NCBI GenBank assembly: GCA_030512295.1
Contig: JAULSR010000001.1
Location: forward strand, 2,999,001 to 3,063,000
Origin: Bombardia bombarda
Taxonomy: Eukaryota > Ascomycota > Sordariomycetes > Sordariales > Lasiosphaeriaceae
Direction of reading: 5' to 3'
DNA: 64,000 nucleotides
Made by a program: the position numbers and the translations under genes. The notes under the pieces are model-generated. The model did not search any database, was not told the origin of the DNA, and worked only from the letters and a program-made list of their open reading frames with translations. Below are positions 21,038 through 34,004 of the stretch, piece by piece. Position 1 is the first letter of the stretch, and each line of letters starts with the position of its first letter.

Positions 21038-24000
21038 ATTACTGATTTTCTTGTTCTTTTTGTCTATTGTGTTTGGGACGGATTATTCATGAACGGCGTT
21101 TAAGCAGCAATATGGAGGTATGGACCTCGGGAAAGCATGATGGGTGGGATTATTTGATACCCTGAATGCTTGGCAGGGGAATTTTGATGGGGTGGCGTGG
21201 GGAAGATGCGACCCGAACCGAAAATCTGGATGGTCTGGGTCCCATCGGGTAGATAGGAAAATCCCATGCTTCTACTCACTCGTTTGGTTTGGGCAACTCG
21301 GTGAGGAAGGAAATGTGTTTGTATGCATGCACGCCTGCGCGGGTGTGGGTGTGGGTGCGTGAGTGCGGGTGAGTTGACTTTAAATGTGTAACTGGAGCTT
21401 CGAGAAATGAGTCGCGATTGGGAAGGTAAAATGTGGAAACATTGAAACCCGCCGCCGATAGATCGATTGAGTGTCTGTCTGCAGGTCCTGGTTACGGGTT
21501 ATATGATCTGCTGTCTTGGTCGGTGAAAGCCACACATGTCTCGACTATTCCTACTGAGACGGGTAAGTAACACACGATCGCGGGATTGCGATGCAACTCT
21601 GTTCCGGGGGGGAAGGGGGAGGAGAGCCTGGACTAGAACTAGAGACAGCCCGGGCGTGCATGCTTTGGCGTCGCTGGCCGGTTGCTGTTGCATTTGCGCC
21701 ACATGGCGGCGACGAGCTACCTGGGGTGTAGGCAGACACAGGCGCCCTGGTGCTACCTCACAGCCTCGGCTTCGGTAGCGGCCTTCATGCCTGTGGCGCC
21801 CAGACGCGCATTGTAGCAAAACACCCGATCCAACGCTCATGTAAGGATGGAATCTGCCACCCGCCATCCACCAGCAGCTGCAACGAAGAGGAGAGGACGG
21901 GAGGACGGCAGACCAAGAGAATATACGCAAAGAGACGGGCGAGCGAGTGGAAGGGAAGGTATCAGTCAATCCAAGCCAGTCAGCCACACCATGGCGGCCA
22001 TGCTGTTTGCTGCAAGTGCAACGTCGACCATCCTGTCCTTCCTGTTCGACACTAGAACGGGGTTTTCCTGCACAACCAGACCCAATTTGCCACGGAGAGG
22101 AGTTTAAGATACGGCGGATGTGATGAAGAATGCACGGAACTTGAATACCTTTCAGAAGAATTGCACGCAGGGGCTCTCACCAGGGGATGTGATGGAGATC
22201 CCTAGGTCAATAGTGTAGTGTAGACTAGGGGACCCGTTTTGTTGTTGGTGATACGAAAGCGAGGGTTTGGCAACTTGCATGTAATGGATACGGCAGTATC
22301 CTGGATGAAATCATGATGATTCCACAAGGCAGGCGAATGGCCGTTCGAGTTCAGCAAACGAGTAGCAACCTGAGGAATAAACTTGCGTTGCATAAACGCT
22401 AGAATGCGGGCTCAACCGCTATTGCGCGCCTCGCAGCTGTTCCCCCTTTTTGGGCGACCATGGCGGCCGGCCTGGGTCGCTTTCCATCTTTCCATCATAC
22501 GAATTCAAGGACTTTGACCTATCGCAGCACTTCAACGGCGTACAAGTCCCAGTGGCAAATTGGTCACGACCGACTGAAATGCCCCGAAGTCGCATCGCAT
22601 CTATTGCATTCGCACGCAGAGTAGATATGCAATACGCTAGGTAGAGTCATGTCGCCGACGATTCGTATTCTGCACAGTTGACCAGTCAGTAGCTGGTGGC
22701 GAACATCAAGGCAGAGGCAGCAAAATGGCGTGTGGAAGCGGGTTTGTTTAATCCCGTCTGTGTTCCTCGGTAAGGCTCCAGGTGGGTCTCCCTTTTGACA
22801 CTTCCTCTTCGCCTGCTCTGACTCGTCCGATGTTTTAGATCACGTGCTGTTCCCGCTGCCGACCAACGCCCCACTTGAGCCGCTTCTTGGCAGCACGGCT
22901 TGGATCGAGCTTGGCTTCCTCGCTTCCCACCTCGGTTGTCACTTGGCCCACTTGTGTTACCCTGGGACCCGCATCCTCTAAAACTCCCTAAGCCCCTTCA
23001 CGCCTTGCAAATCGGGCTTGTGCCTCCAACACCGTAATGAAAAAGCGCCCCCAATCAGCCTAGCCCTCAATGTGTCTCGACCATTTCGACACTCGACACC
23101 ACCGTGATAGGATTCCCCGTCTCCACGATGGCATAACGACCTGGGCAGGGCAGGGCAGGATCGCTAAGTAGCGTGGATGGTGGATTGGAGAGCGCACCTA
23201 CCTAACTTAATCTGAATCTTTTGGCTAATCGAGGCTTGGCCGAAAAGGGTAAGGTTCATCCGGCCCATAGACCTTGCCAGCGACCTTTCGGGAACCCAGC
23301 TAGCCCAGGGCAGCGACGGGAGCTCGGGATCATGATCCCATGCCACATCCTATTCGTTCTCCGACCGACGACAGAAGCGTCCACTTCTATCCATCCTTCT
23401 AAAGATCATCATGGCCAAACCATTGAATCGTCCACGGCCAAACCCGAAGTCTAATCTCGTTGATGGGGGGCCAGGGCGTCTGCGTGCTTGGCTTTGACTG
23501 TTGTTCGCTTCAGGCTAGGTACAGCCGTACCTTGATCAATGCGCAGAATAAAGATTGCTGCCGAGGCACCACCGGCAACCACCACCATCATACACCTCCA
23601 CAGCACAGAACCTCCAGCCCATCATCATGCCCCTGTGCCGCTTTCCCGTTGTTGCATACGCCGTCGGGTCCTTGTCTTTAGGGCTCGTGGAATGCCAGCT
23701 TCTTTCCTGCCTGCGGCATCGAGCGAAGTCTTTGGATGTACCCTGGCAGTGAAGTTGCAGTGCCCTCGAGTATCACACACTCGCTCCATGGTGGTGGTGA
23801 GTGTGAGTCCTGTCTGCCTGCCCCCGATTTCACTTTGAGCCTGTTGGTTGTCAAACCGGCAGGAGCAACCTTGAATCCATCGCCCACGAATCTCACCTGC
23901 ATTCTTTTCTTGAACTGCCGTTCCACAGGATTTTCTATCTAGACGCCTGCGTGTAACACCCAAGTTCGTGAAAGTCAGGCAGCCAGAATGATCCAAGAGA

Positions 24001-25582
24001 CGCGAAGCCCAGCCGCAGAGACGCAGATCGCGCGCCTTGTCGCCCTTCCCTTCCAGTCGCACAGTTGCACAACCACACAGCAGAGCGCACAATGGCCGGT
24101 CAATGGCCCAATGGCTCAATCGCTCAATCGCTCAATCGCTCAATCACTCAATCGCTTCACTCTTTCCGATTTAATCAATGTGGCGTCTAATTTTGGAGCC
24201 AATGTCGTGCTCCCCTCTCTTCGCCAGCCCTATCGTGCCCTATCGTCCCGCACACCTGCACCGACTGCTCCCTCTCCTGTCATCCACAACGGTGGCTTTT
24301 CTGTTTAAGAATGCTGACCGCGCAAACCTGCCTAGGTAGTCACTACCTATGTGCCCTTCTTCCCGAACAAACATGGTCTCTTTTGCTACGCCCGCACGCC
24401 CCGCCGTAAGCGGTTCGGTTCCTTGAGACCGCTGCACAGGCCGCTGCGCTGCCCATGTTCCTGCTTTTAGATGAGAAAATGCAACTTCGTGATCGTTTTG
24501 TCCATGGCCTCTAACAGGATGCGGTAGCTGACTCGCCACGTTTCAAGTTTTTCTAAGAAGCCCCCAAATTGTCCATCGTCTTGTCTCGCTCGCTCGCTCG
24601 CCCTGTGTGTGCCCTCCCATCTCTAGCTTCGGTCCGTTGCGATGCAACGACGGAACGATACGGAAATGCTCTGCCATCATGATATCGTATCTGGGCTGTG
24701 GCAGTATCGCTCGTTGTCCATTGTCTGCGCGATGGACAGTGAGTCAGTCGACCGATAACTTCCCCCGTCTGTTATTTCTCCTTTTGGCCAAGCCATGCAA
24801 GAAAGCTGCAACCGTCTCGCCGTCGCGAAAAAGGTCCGCTACTGGCAACGAAGTCTTGTTGACTCTGAGAGGCATCCCTACCTACCCCGACCTTGCCCCC
24901 TTTTCTCGGGAGTGGAAGTACTTTTGTCACTGGACGGTTCGGGGATATGGCCCGTGATGTCAAAGTGCCGAAAGGCAAGGTTTCCTGGGCGTGATAGTCC
25001 AGGGTAGTGGCCCAGGGTGGTGGGAAAAGTTTCCAGGTTCCTTCTGCAGGGCAATTCAAGCGGCCCCCCTACCCCTGGCGCATGTTCGGTATCCTAGTTC
25101 TCTGATCTGCCAACACGGCTGCATCCCACGTCTAACAACCCGCCCTCCGTGCCTCTCTGAAGGAGCCTGCCGACCTTGTAAGGAAGGACCGTGTTAGGCT
25201 AAGGCACACTGCTCCAAGATCTGGGGTTGGCGTGCCCGATGGCGTCGTCATTCGATTCACCCTTCCTTTCCCCTGTCAGCTCTCGGCTTCATGCCAAACA
25301 TACACCTTGGGCTCCCCCTTAGCTTCACATGTTGGCTGCCTTGTCTTTCGGTCACCTTCACCACCACCACCATCAGATTCCTGTGCCCCTGAGTCAGTGG
25401 CTGCTGCTACGGATATACATATGTCTTTGCGATTAGATCCGAGATGATCATGATGAAAGAATTCATATAAGGTCAGCCCACGACTCCTCATTCCTTCACC
25501 ATCTTGCCGAACCATCATCATCATTCGCCATCTACACTGAATTGCCAGCAATTCTTCCAAATCTCGACCTGCCCTCCTCACA
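21038..25582. other. Large intergenic region between CsbD-like and NmrA-like genes
   Basis: This 4.5-kb spacer lies between two genes in the same direction. No open frame has domain character, and those at 21.5-22.1 and 23.5-24.3 kb are compositionally simple and overlap on both strands. The last 1-2 kb are C/T-rich and contain an 8-bp tandem repeat (24115). A long promoter or a noncoding RNA is possible, but nothing in the sequence proves it. Confidence 0.55.
24115..24154 (+). repeat. 5 x CTCAATCG octamer
   Basis: Five tandem octamers CTCAATCG are present, the fourth reading CTCAATCA. They are preceded by related CAATGGCC steps. The repeat lies about 1.4 kb upstream of the NmrA-like gene. 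Confidence 0.9.
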
Positions 25583-26695
25583 ATGAAGCAAAAAGCAGCA
25601 GCACAACCGGCCATGATGAGGATTGCCATTGCAGGCGGCGGCGGCTTTGCCTGCATCCTAGCACAATATCTCAGCCAGAGCGTGAATTCCGTACTGGTTC
25701 TTTCGCGACACGTTGGTCTACTCTACCCCCCCTCAATAAAATCCACGTCTTGCTAACATGATTCAAGCAACATCCCGAGTTTGTCCAGCTCGATTGCCAG
25801 GTCGCCACGGTGGACTATGAAGATATAGAGGGGCTACGATATACTCTGCAGGGCGTGGACTTGCTGATCTCGACCATCTCGGGAAACGAGCAACTGAACC
25901 TCATCGACGCTGCAAGACGGGCAAGAGTCAGGCTGTTTGTGCCCTCCGAGTTCGAAGGAGACCTGAGTCACCGACCCACCCCCGAAGATCCGCTCAACCG
26001 GGACTCTCCCGCGGCCCTCGAATTTCTGGAGCGCTGGTCGCAGTCTAGGTCCCACCCTATGCGCTTCACCGTCTTCTCCTGTGGCATTTTCATGGAGCGG
26101 TTCGCGCCTGGTGGTATGCAGACGCTTGGGATAGGTGGCAGCTCCGGGGTACAGAGTCCGTACGATTACCTCGTCAACATTCAGACGGGAGAGGCAGAAA
26201 TTGTGGAGACTAACGCGAGTGGACGGCCGGCCCATGTTGCCCTTACCTCGGTGTACGATGTGGCCGCCTTCATTGCCGCCGCCGTCGAGATGGGTCCCGC
26301 TCACTGGCCTAGGGAATTCAGGATGAGGGGTGATTATTTGTCTGTGAGCGAAGTCATTATGGCATGTGAACAGATCCGGGGAGGTTAGTGTCCCATATTG
26401 CTCGTGCGCATCCCCTTATCAGCGGCACTTCAAACTGACAACTTTACCAGTTCCGTTCAATGTTACACGACACACGTATCAAAGCGCAGAGGCGATGGCG
26501 AACGACGCCCAATACAACAACAACTTGATCTCCTGGAGCTACTACCAGAGGCTCCTCCAGACAGCAAATGGGCGGTACAATGTCCGCCAAGCCAACCTTA
26601 ACGATGCCGTCAACCAGAACGAGGCGACCCGAGTCCGCCCCGTACGGTTTGCAAACTGGCTAGCGACGAACTGGGGCCACGGTGCCCAGCTATAG
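25583..26695 (+). CDS. NmrA-like / isoflavone-reductase-like NAD(P)-binding protein
   Basis: Exons are 25583-25711, 25768-26383 and 26451-26695. Intron 1 (56 bp) has a weak GTTGGT donor but a good GCTAACATG branch and TTCAAG acceptor. Intron 2 (67 bp) is GTTAGT...ACCAG. The product is 329 aa. A Rossmann start (MRIAIAGGGGFACILAQYLS) is followed by DLLISTISGNEQLNLIDAA, LFVPSEFEGDL and FSCGIFMERF. This is the atypical SDR arrangement of PCBER/isoflavone reductase and NmrA. The dinucleotide loop is a glycine-rich variant of GxxGxxG. Members are reductases or redox-sensing regulators, often of secondary metabolism or nitrogen response. No neighbour points to a pathway, so the substrate is unknown. 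Confidence 0.85.
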
Positions 26696-29600
26696 CCGAC
26701 ATGTTCTATTATTGTCCCTTTTACGAAGCGCTACAATGTTCCTTCGTGTGTATGATCAAGAAGCTGAAGCTCCTGCTGGCTGGGGCCCGACCACCACCCT
26801 TTTCTTCTGGGCACACGTTTTTGTGTGTACCGTGTTTGTCTCCTTTGGCTTTTACCTAAGTGTTTTGGGTTAGGATAAAAAGCCTGCGAGCTTTCGGATA
26901 CCACTTTGCATGCATCATCATTCATTTTTGTTTAACTCGGTCCTTACTTATTCCCCTGTTGTTTTAGAAGATGTACTTTACACACACACTTAACTTCCTG
27001 GGCTATCCATGCATGGCCCCCTGTTGTGTTTCTACACTATTACCATTCACACACCAGCCTCTCAGCTCATCAGCTCAGGGGCTGGTCTTTGCTGCATACC
27101 CCAACTGGATACTATACTTAGTAGTTAGCTATCTTGCCTATGGAACAAATAAAGATTCAAGTGCCCATATAGTTCATATTACTACCTACTCTCCTTTGCT
27201 AGCCAAGCTTAATGTATTCCCTGGTCGTATTTGGCATGTAGGTACATTGGCCAGTGAGAATCTGCTGGGCCTCTTAATGACGCATGACGAACCTAGCGAA
27301 AGCTGAATAGGACACCTATCCATCTCTCTTTTCACCCACTTGCCTGTCCATGACCAGACGTTGGTGATGTCGGCGCCGAGGCTGCGACGGATTTAAGCGC
27401 CAGGCGATTGAACCTGGGCATGCACATGTACATGTACATACTAAACTAGCGTAGCCGCCCCCACGTTCCAGTATTCCATGTTCTATCCGCATGCGCCGTA
27501 CAGTTGGACCAAGCGTTCCGTAAAACAATATGTTAGTAACTGAGGTGGGTTAGGCTGCAGGTTACGCTGGGTTGGCCCGGTGGGTGGTGATGCGGTTGGT
27601 TAGACTACGGTATCTAAGGTAGTGTAACTGGACTGCCGTAGCCTTTGATAAAGTATGTCTGTCTGTGGTTCAAATTCATGCGATAGGTAAGGTACAGTAG
27701 TTTGTGGAACGATTGGTTGGTATTCGGAGCTCTGTGGATGTCGGATGTCAAATACGATGATGGCCTGTGGTGCGGACACGATACTGTATCCCAGAAGCGA
27801 TTCCACTGTTTCATGACCTTCCATGTTACTGTTCATGAAAGTCAATTAAAGTATCTGTGGGGTGGCTCGCTTACACAGTACAAGAATCCCGACTTACCAG
27901 CCTAGGTACCCAGCAAGGTATCATCGGTGCTATTCCCGGTAAGCTTCGGAATACATGCCGCGAAGCATTCCATTCTTTTCTAGGACCAACTGGCACCGTT
28001 GAGGTACGAATACAACAATACACCTAGCCTTCAGTTAGAGTAGGTAAATGCGTACGTAAGTCGGCTCGGTTCGCCGCGCCGCAAAAAACAAAGCCCTCGC
28101 AGGTCACTTTAAACGGCCTCTCGGGTGGTTTTAGTGTTGGAGTGGAAGGATCATCTGGGCTGGGTTGTGTGTGTGTAAATAAAATAAGGACATGGAGTTC
28201 TAATTCGTATTTCTCGCACGTCGCTATGTATGCAAAATCTCCACTTATTTCGTATGTTCCTATACATGGATAAGGTACGACGTCTCAAGTGGATTGACTC
28301 CTATTCTACTCAGTGCAGGTACCTGGGTAGTCAGTGAGGTTTTAGTCCTGCCACATGATACAATGAAGAGTATTCAAAGTGGGTAGATTATGGCGATGTA
28401 AATATAACCATTACTATTTTATTTCACTTATAGCACCTGACGCTACATGGCCATTTCAGGGGCACACGTGTCCGTGAAGGTGGATTGGGTAGGTCGCCAA
28501 TGTACCGCGGCGGCACGGGGCAGCGCATGTCGCGCCCCGGGTCGACACTAGGATCCATTGGACATCCGCAAACAGAATTATCCGTAATACTCTGTACCTT
28601 ACACAGTACTTCATAGGGCTGGGGTGCGCTGGGGGAACACGGGGAACCGCAAGGGGGATATAAGATGCCCAAGAAGGATTATTCGGCTCTGTTGCTGCTG
28701 CGCCAACAAGACCACCACTACAAGTTACACATGGATACTTATTCTATACCACCCACCTCAAGATAGATGACGTCCCAGGCTGTCGCAATGAGATGTCAGG
28801 TGTGTGCCACCGCCGCGAAACAGCAAGGCACCCGACACACGACAACAGTCAGATCCAGACATGCAGGTACAAGACACACACTGCATAATTGGCGTGCACA
28901 GTACTGTACATACATCAAAGCTTCGCCAGCATGCAGGTACATTACAGTACCCGCCGAAACAGCGGAACCACAAAGCTGAAATCGATTTTTTTTTCTTATT
29001 CTTCCGCCCTTCTAATCTTGGCTTGGGCTGGGCTGTGGTGTTTCCAGAAAAGCGCAAAGAAGGATCTTTTGTAAGTGGCTGAAACAAATCTGGAGGCTAA
29101 GGAGGAAGAAACAGATGCCACATTTAAACTTTTTTTTGCTGCAGCTGCCTACGTGCCGTCTGTTTCATCGATCTTGATCTTCATCTTGGGCAGGCAGGCA
29201 GGCACCGATTCGGGTCGGGTAGAACAGATCTAGATCGGATCCGAACCGAACCTTTGAGCGCACGGTTATTAACATGGTAGAGAGATGTTAGATCACATAA
29301 TATTGGATGGATCAGACCACGATTTCTTTTTTCCAGTTCAGCGGGAAGGACGGCCGGACGGACGGGCGGGTTGGGCCTTTTTCCTCCTTGCCAGCTCATT
29401 GTCGGGTCGGTAAGGATGATGAGATGATCTCTATTCATTCGCGCCTTCCTTTTTTAGACATCATCAGGCATCTTAACAGGCGATGTACTGCTGTTAATGA
29501 ACTTTGTTTTTAATATGTGGAAATTCATCGCTCTACTAGACCTGTTAACAGATAAAAGCAATCTATACTTGGCAACGTACATTTTGAAGAGCAACAGTGG

Positions 29601-30632
29601 TGACAAGCCGCACACTCCGTCGTCCTCAATCCTGCAACCTCAAGACCTCTCGCGCCAAGAACCCAAATCGCCAAAATCCAACACAACGTGTCTTGCATTC
29701 ACTGCAGCCGCTAAGCAGGCAGGTGTGTAGCGTTTTGCAATTCTGCGGACCTGGAAGTTGGGAATCGCTATGCAACTCTAAGGGTTACTTTCATAGTCCC
29801 AACCTGCAGAGCTCACACCACCCACCTGGAATCAAATCTGATGCACGTATTAGAACAGAGAAAGAAGAAACAAGAACGATGAGCCCCTTAGCAGGCAGAC
29901 ATTATTAGCTTCATGTATGTGTATACATACTGACGCCGACAAACGCCGTATGACAGCGCGGGGCAATGCGACTATGCCTCGCGCACAGGCATCCAAAATA
30001 TCCACTTGGTACCGAGGAATGCCTGAGTGAGGAGCAATTCCATACCGACGCTCCGTCCTAAATGCCAAGCATCACCAGCCAGTCCCGTCTCACTCTCGAT
30101 CAGCACCCCCTTTCCCAGGACTATTTCCGGTATATCCGTAAGTTCATACAGCACAACACGTTTGGGTTGAATCCTGACTTAGCTCGCGCCTTCCGCAATC
30201 TGCAGCAGCAGCAAGTACCGTGAATAGTCCCGCTGTTAGTGAGGTTTATTTTCTTCTCCTTAAATTTCCGGGGGGGTACAAAAGTCTTTGTGCGAGAGTC
30301 GGGTTATTGCCAGAGTGATTGCTCGATGCTGCACCACAACCATCACCAAATCCACCACCGTGCCGTACCAAATCATCATCATCGTCACCACAATAAGCAC
30401 CTCATGTCACCAAGCACAGAGATGCATTACGCCGAGACAGACGGGTGTTGAATTCCTTTGTTTTGTTTTCCTTTTTTGTTTCCCCTTTTTCCATCCAGTC
30501 CTTCTCCGTCTAATCTACAAACGTTAAGTTGCATAGTACGGACGAAATATCCATCAGTCTAAACCAGACCTGATGACACCAGAAATAAGCTTCTCTTTAG
30601 ACTTCACCAAACATCATATCCCCTTCCCAGCC
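26696..30632. other. Large intergenic region between convergent NmrA-like and deaminase genes
   Basis: This 3.9-kb spacer separates two 3' ends, which is unusually long for convergent neighbours. It contains many TAGGTACC/GGTACCT-like steps (27.9-28.4 kb), a short GTACATGTACAT palindromic run near 27,426 and low-complexity A/T patches. No open frame looks like a protein; 26971-27306 (+) is hydrophobic but unsupported. No tRNA passed a check of its internal boxes. Confidence 0.55.
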
Positions 30633-32834
30633 TCACTCATCATCACCATAACCCTCCCCATACTCATCCACAATCCACAGACAAAATCTCTCCCACTCGA
30701 CCGCCCACGTCCGCAGCCTCTCGGCCTTGACTCCCTCGCCCACGCTCGCCTCCCTGATCCCCTTTGCCCACTGCTCCGCGTCCTGGTCCTCGAACGCCGC
30801 CCACCTCACACTATTCTCCGCCAGGCTTCCCAGCCCCGCCAGCCCCAGGTTCTCCCACCCCTGCAGCGCCTGCCAGAAATCATGCGTCATGCCCGCCGTG
30901 TCTTGCCCCAGAATCGCCGGGTCGTCATTACACAGCGCGCACGCCACCCCGCGCGCCAGTAGCGCCGGCAGCGGGTGCTGCATGATGCTCCCCGTCAGCC
31001 TCAACACCTCGTTCGAGATCGGACAGCTCTCAATCAGCACCCTTCTGTCTTTCACCGCCTGGATCAGCTTCGGGTGCTTGTACAGCGAGAACCCGTGCCC
31101 GATGCGTCTCGTCCCCAACAACAACGCGTCAAACAGGTTATGGTCTGTCGCGTCGCCGTCGCCGAGGCACTCGCCGGCGTGGAAGAAGAAGGGGATCTCG
31201 ACGCCCTCGGCGGCGCACTGCTTGCGGAACCAGAATAGTTCAGGTAAGATATCGGCGAGGGGGCGGCCGGCGTCCTCGGGGCCGACGAGGTCGAAGCCGG
31301 CGAGCAGGTGGGGGAAGGCGAGCTTGGTCTCGATGCAGCGGCCCATCTCGGTAATGATTCGGTCGGTGGGGCGGAAGCGCAGGCAGGTCCAGATCATGCG
31401 CAGGCCCCAGAAGGGGCGGCCTTGCGGGGTGGCGCGGAACTTGGCGACTTCCTCGTCGATGGCGGTGAACATGGCGGTGTAGTCGGGTTCGGGGGTGTCG
31501 GAGTTGGTGGTGCAGTAGTCGAGGGGCCAGACGAAGCTGTGGGGTGTTAGGGTTAGTTGATTTTGATTTTGCATTTCCGGTGTGATGTAAAGATGTGTGT
31601 GAGAGAAATGGGTGAGGTGTTGCTGTTAACGCATGAAAAGGGGGGGCCAAAAAGGGGGCCAGTTGGGGGATGTGCCTGTGCATGTTTTGGTACGATGCGA
31701 CCACGGGCTCACCGAGCCATTCAGAGACCAGCATGAAAAAGAGGGTTCAAAAATGATTGTGAGGATCTTTGTTTGTGTGCAACGCAACAACGGACAGACC
31801 GAGATGAAATGTAAATGCAAAGAAGAGAAGAGAAAGAATCATTAAAGGGGGAAAGGGAGAATGCGACATACCGTATCTCGGTCCAGTAGACCCCATCGGC
31901 AACCAGTATGCTCATCAGGCGCTGCAGAAAGGCGCGCCAGATGGGCTCGTAGTGGATAATCGAGCCAATAACAGCAAAGCAGCCCATGAACTTGCGCCAG
32001 ATCTCAGTCAGGCCGTGATGCTGGTCGACGGCGTCGGTCTGCGAGATGACGCACCGGCTCTTCAGCCACGCGAGGAAGCCCTGTCTGCCGCCATCGGGGT
32101 ACTCGTCTGCGGCCTTGGCTATAGGAATAAACGTGCCAGGCTCATACTTGGCATCCCAGACTGACTGAGACTGTCCAGCAGAAGTGGTGCTCTTCTTAAA
32201 CCGAATCGTGACACCGCCGTCCCTGCGCTCGGCGGGCGTGGCCAGCGCACCGTCCGGGCAGGCAATGTGCATGCCCGGCGTCTCGAGGACGACGTTGAGC
32301 AGGTAGTCAAAGTCGACCATGGCGTCGCAGTGGGCGTGCAGCAGGGCGCCCTTTGGCATGCGGCGGACGATGCGCCAGAGCTTGGTCGACTCCATGGTCG
32401 GCTTGGCGAGGGAAAACATCATTCCGGGGAAGACGGTCACATTCTCGTTCTCGGGGGCCGAGGCGATCTTTTCCTCGAGCGCGGGCGTCCATGTCGTCTG
32501 TTGCTCCTCGGCGCGGATACGGCCGACAATGGCGTGGGCGCGCTTGGCGATGGGGGAGAGGTTTTGGCGAAATGAGTGGTCTGTTTGGGGGGGGGGGGGG
32601 GAATTAGGAGGGGAATGTGAAAAAGCGATGTTGATGATGAGATGAGATGAGATGAGATGAAATGGCAGACGAAGACTCACCGCTGCGTTGCTTCTGTTCT
32701 TCGGCAATCAGTGCGCTGCGCCCCTTGAGGTATTGCTGGATGACGGGATCGCTGTTCTTAGGCAGCTCGTTAGCAAGGACGGAGTCGACCCACTCCTTCT
32801 CCTCGTCGTCGATGGTGGTGCCGGGTGCCGACAT
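30633..32834 (-). CDS. Adenosine deaminase of the ADGF/CECR1 subfamily
   Basis: Exons are 32834-32681, 32580-31872 and 31536-30633. Introns are 100 bp (GTGAGT...AAACAG, containing a G15 tract) and 335 bp (GTATGT...CCACAG), the latter long for this window. The product is 588 aa. The zinc-site HxH is in ALLHAHCDAMVDF, the second histidine block is PFFFHAGECLGDGD, and the later motifs ESCPISNEVLRL and ALCNDDPAILG carry the Asp ligands. An N-terminal extension (about 1-110) with FRQNLSPIAKRAHAI is typical of ADGF-like enzymes. It deaminates adenosine to inosine in purine salvage. I see no signal peptide, so a cytosolic enzyme is more likely than the secreted animal form. Confidence 0.9.
32587..32601 (+). 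repeat. Poly-G tract (15 G) inside the deaminase intron
   Basis: Fifteen consecutive G (C on the coding strand) lie just before the 3' splice site of intron 1, where they form the polypyrimidine tract. TGAGA pentamers follow at 32635-32670. Confidence 0.85.
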
Positions 32835-33824
32835 TTTTTCAATCCAGAGTTGGTTGTACTTTCCCAGTTTGTGGTGTTGTCCTCTTTTTGGGGGGAGGGG
32901 ACCGATGTGTAATAAAGTAAGGCTCAATTATTAATAATGGGTTGGCTGCACAGTAAAAATGTTATCTCGGACGATTTGATTCCCTTACCTGACACTGACA
33001 GCACCACTTACTTATAAATCTTGTTGGATGACGGCAAGTGAGTCAATCCTAGATTCCGGGTTTCCATTCCTCTGCGTACCTTCCTGAGTGGGCCAAGCCC
33101 GCCCCGCGTTTGGAGTCTCGGACGGCCGAGCCAGTCGGTCGGGTTTTGGGGTTTTAGGTAAAGGGGTACAGTGCGCTCGGGGGTATGTACGGGGTCGGGT
33201 CGGGAAGCCTGTCCTTAGCGCCCCGACTCGGGACCGCAGCAACCCTCCGCTTGTCCATGATGCATCTTTCCTTTTTGTGATGCTTGTTGCACATTCATTC
33301 ATAAGTGAAAATGCCCCTCCTCCTCATATTCAAGTCCTATTTCTCTTTTTCCGTTTCGTCGTCTCCCTTGCTGTTACTGAGATATCTTCAACTGTTGATC
33401 ATCTCCAGGCATGGACCCCTTCCTTGTCATGCTGTCTCTGCTCTGTCGCTCATCAGCCTACTGCCCGGCCGACGATGTGGCATTTCTGTGGCTTCTATTG
33501 GACAGTACATATAGATGACTGGTCAGCCTGGAGAAGAAACCCATAGTCTTGTCAGTACTGACGGGAAATCTAGAGATCGTAGCGTCACGGTATTCTTCAA
33601 GCCATCGACATGTCGGTGATGGACGCTTCAACTAGCAACATGGATCGTAACCGAACAAGTATAAATGTATCGCCCAGAGCATGGGAAAAGAGAGCCAGGA
33701 CATCGCCTTTTTCCACATCACGGCAGCCTGTACAGCAAACCATATCAGTTTGAGATCATCAGCTTTCACTCGCATTCCCCTGCAACTCCACCATCGAGCA
33801 CGCTCCTCGAGAAGCAGCATTAGC
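32835..33824. other. Intergenic region
   Basis: About 1 kb holding the deaminase promoter. No gene is supported. A GC-rich patch at 33,090-33,240 gives open frames on both strands without domain character. Confidence 0.5.
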
Positions 33825-34004
33825 ATGTGCGAATTCTTCTTGATCACCCACTACCGGTGTGGGTGCGAACCCGAATGGATCTTTACCGGAATAATGTGCT
33901 CAGCAGTTAAGAGCACCCTACATCAAGACCCATGGCAATGCTTCAACCCTCGCGTAGCAGGCCTCCCAGAAGAGGGACGCTGCAGCATTCATCCTGAAAG
34001 GTGA
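33825..34004 (+). CDS. Small Cys-rich protein (hypothetical)
   Basis: ATG 33825 opens a 59-codon frame starting MCEFFLITHYRCGCEPEW with five cysteines and CSIHP near the end. Small MCEF-type Cys-rich proteins of this look are common orphans in filamentous ascomycetes. It overlaps the presumed first exon region of the following unknown gene, so it may be an upstream exon of that gene. I assign no function. Confidence 0.3.
   Translation: MCEFFLITHYRCGCEPEWIFTGIMCSAVKSTLHQDPWQCFNPRVAGLPEEGRCSIHPER

Noticed and set aside
25276..25656. Minus-strand frame overlapping the NmrA-like start
   Set aside because: No ATG-supported domain; it covers a promoter and the Rossmann exon antisense.
26971..27306. 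Hydrophobic 111-codon plus-strand frame
   Set aside because: No domain, no splice signals and simple composition; it is likely chance openness after the NmrA-like gene.
27390..27430. tRNA-like B box (GGTTCAATC on the minus strand)
   Set aside because: The T-arm closing pair fails, and no A box or acceptor stem can be paired at the right distance.
27650..27690. Second tRNA-like box (GGTTCAAATTC)
   Set aside because: No compatible A box or cloverleaf upstream.
31537..31871. Extra exon inside the 335-bp deaminase intron
   Set aside because: No segment with splice sites keeps the frame; joining 31872 to 31536 directly restores conserved sequence.
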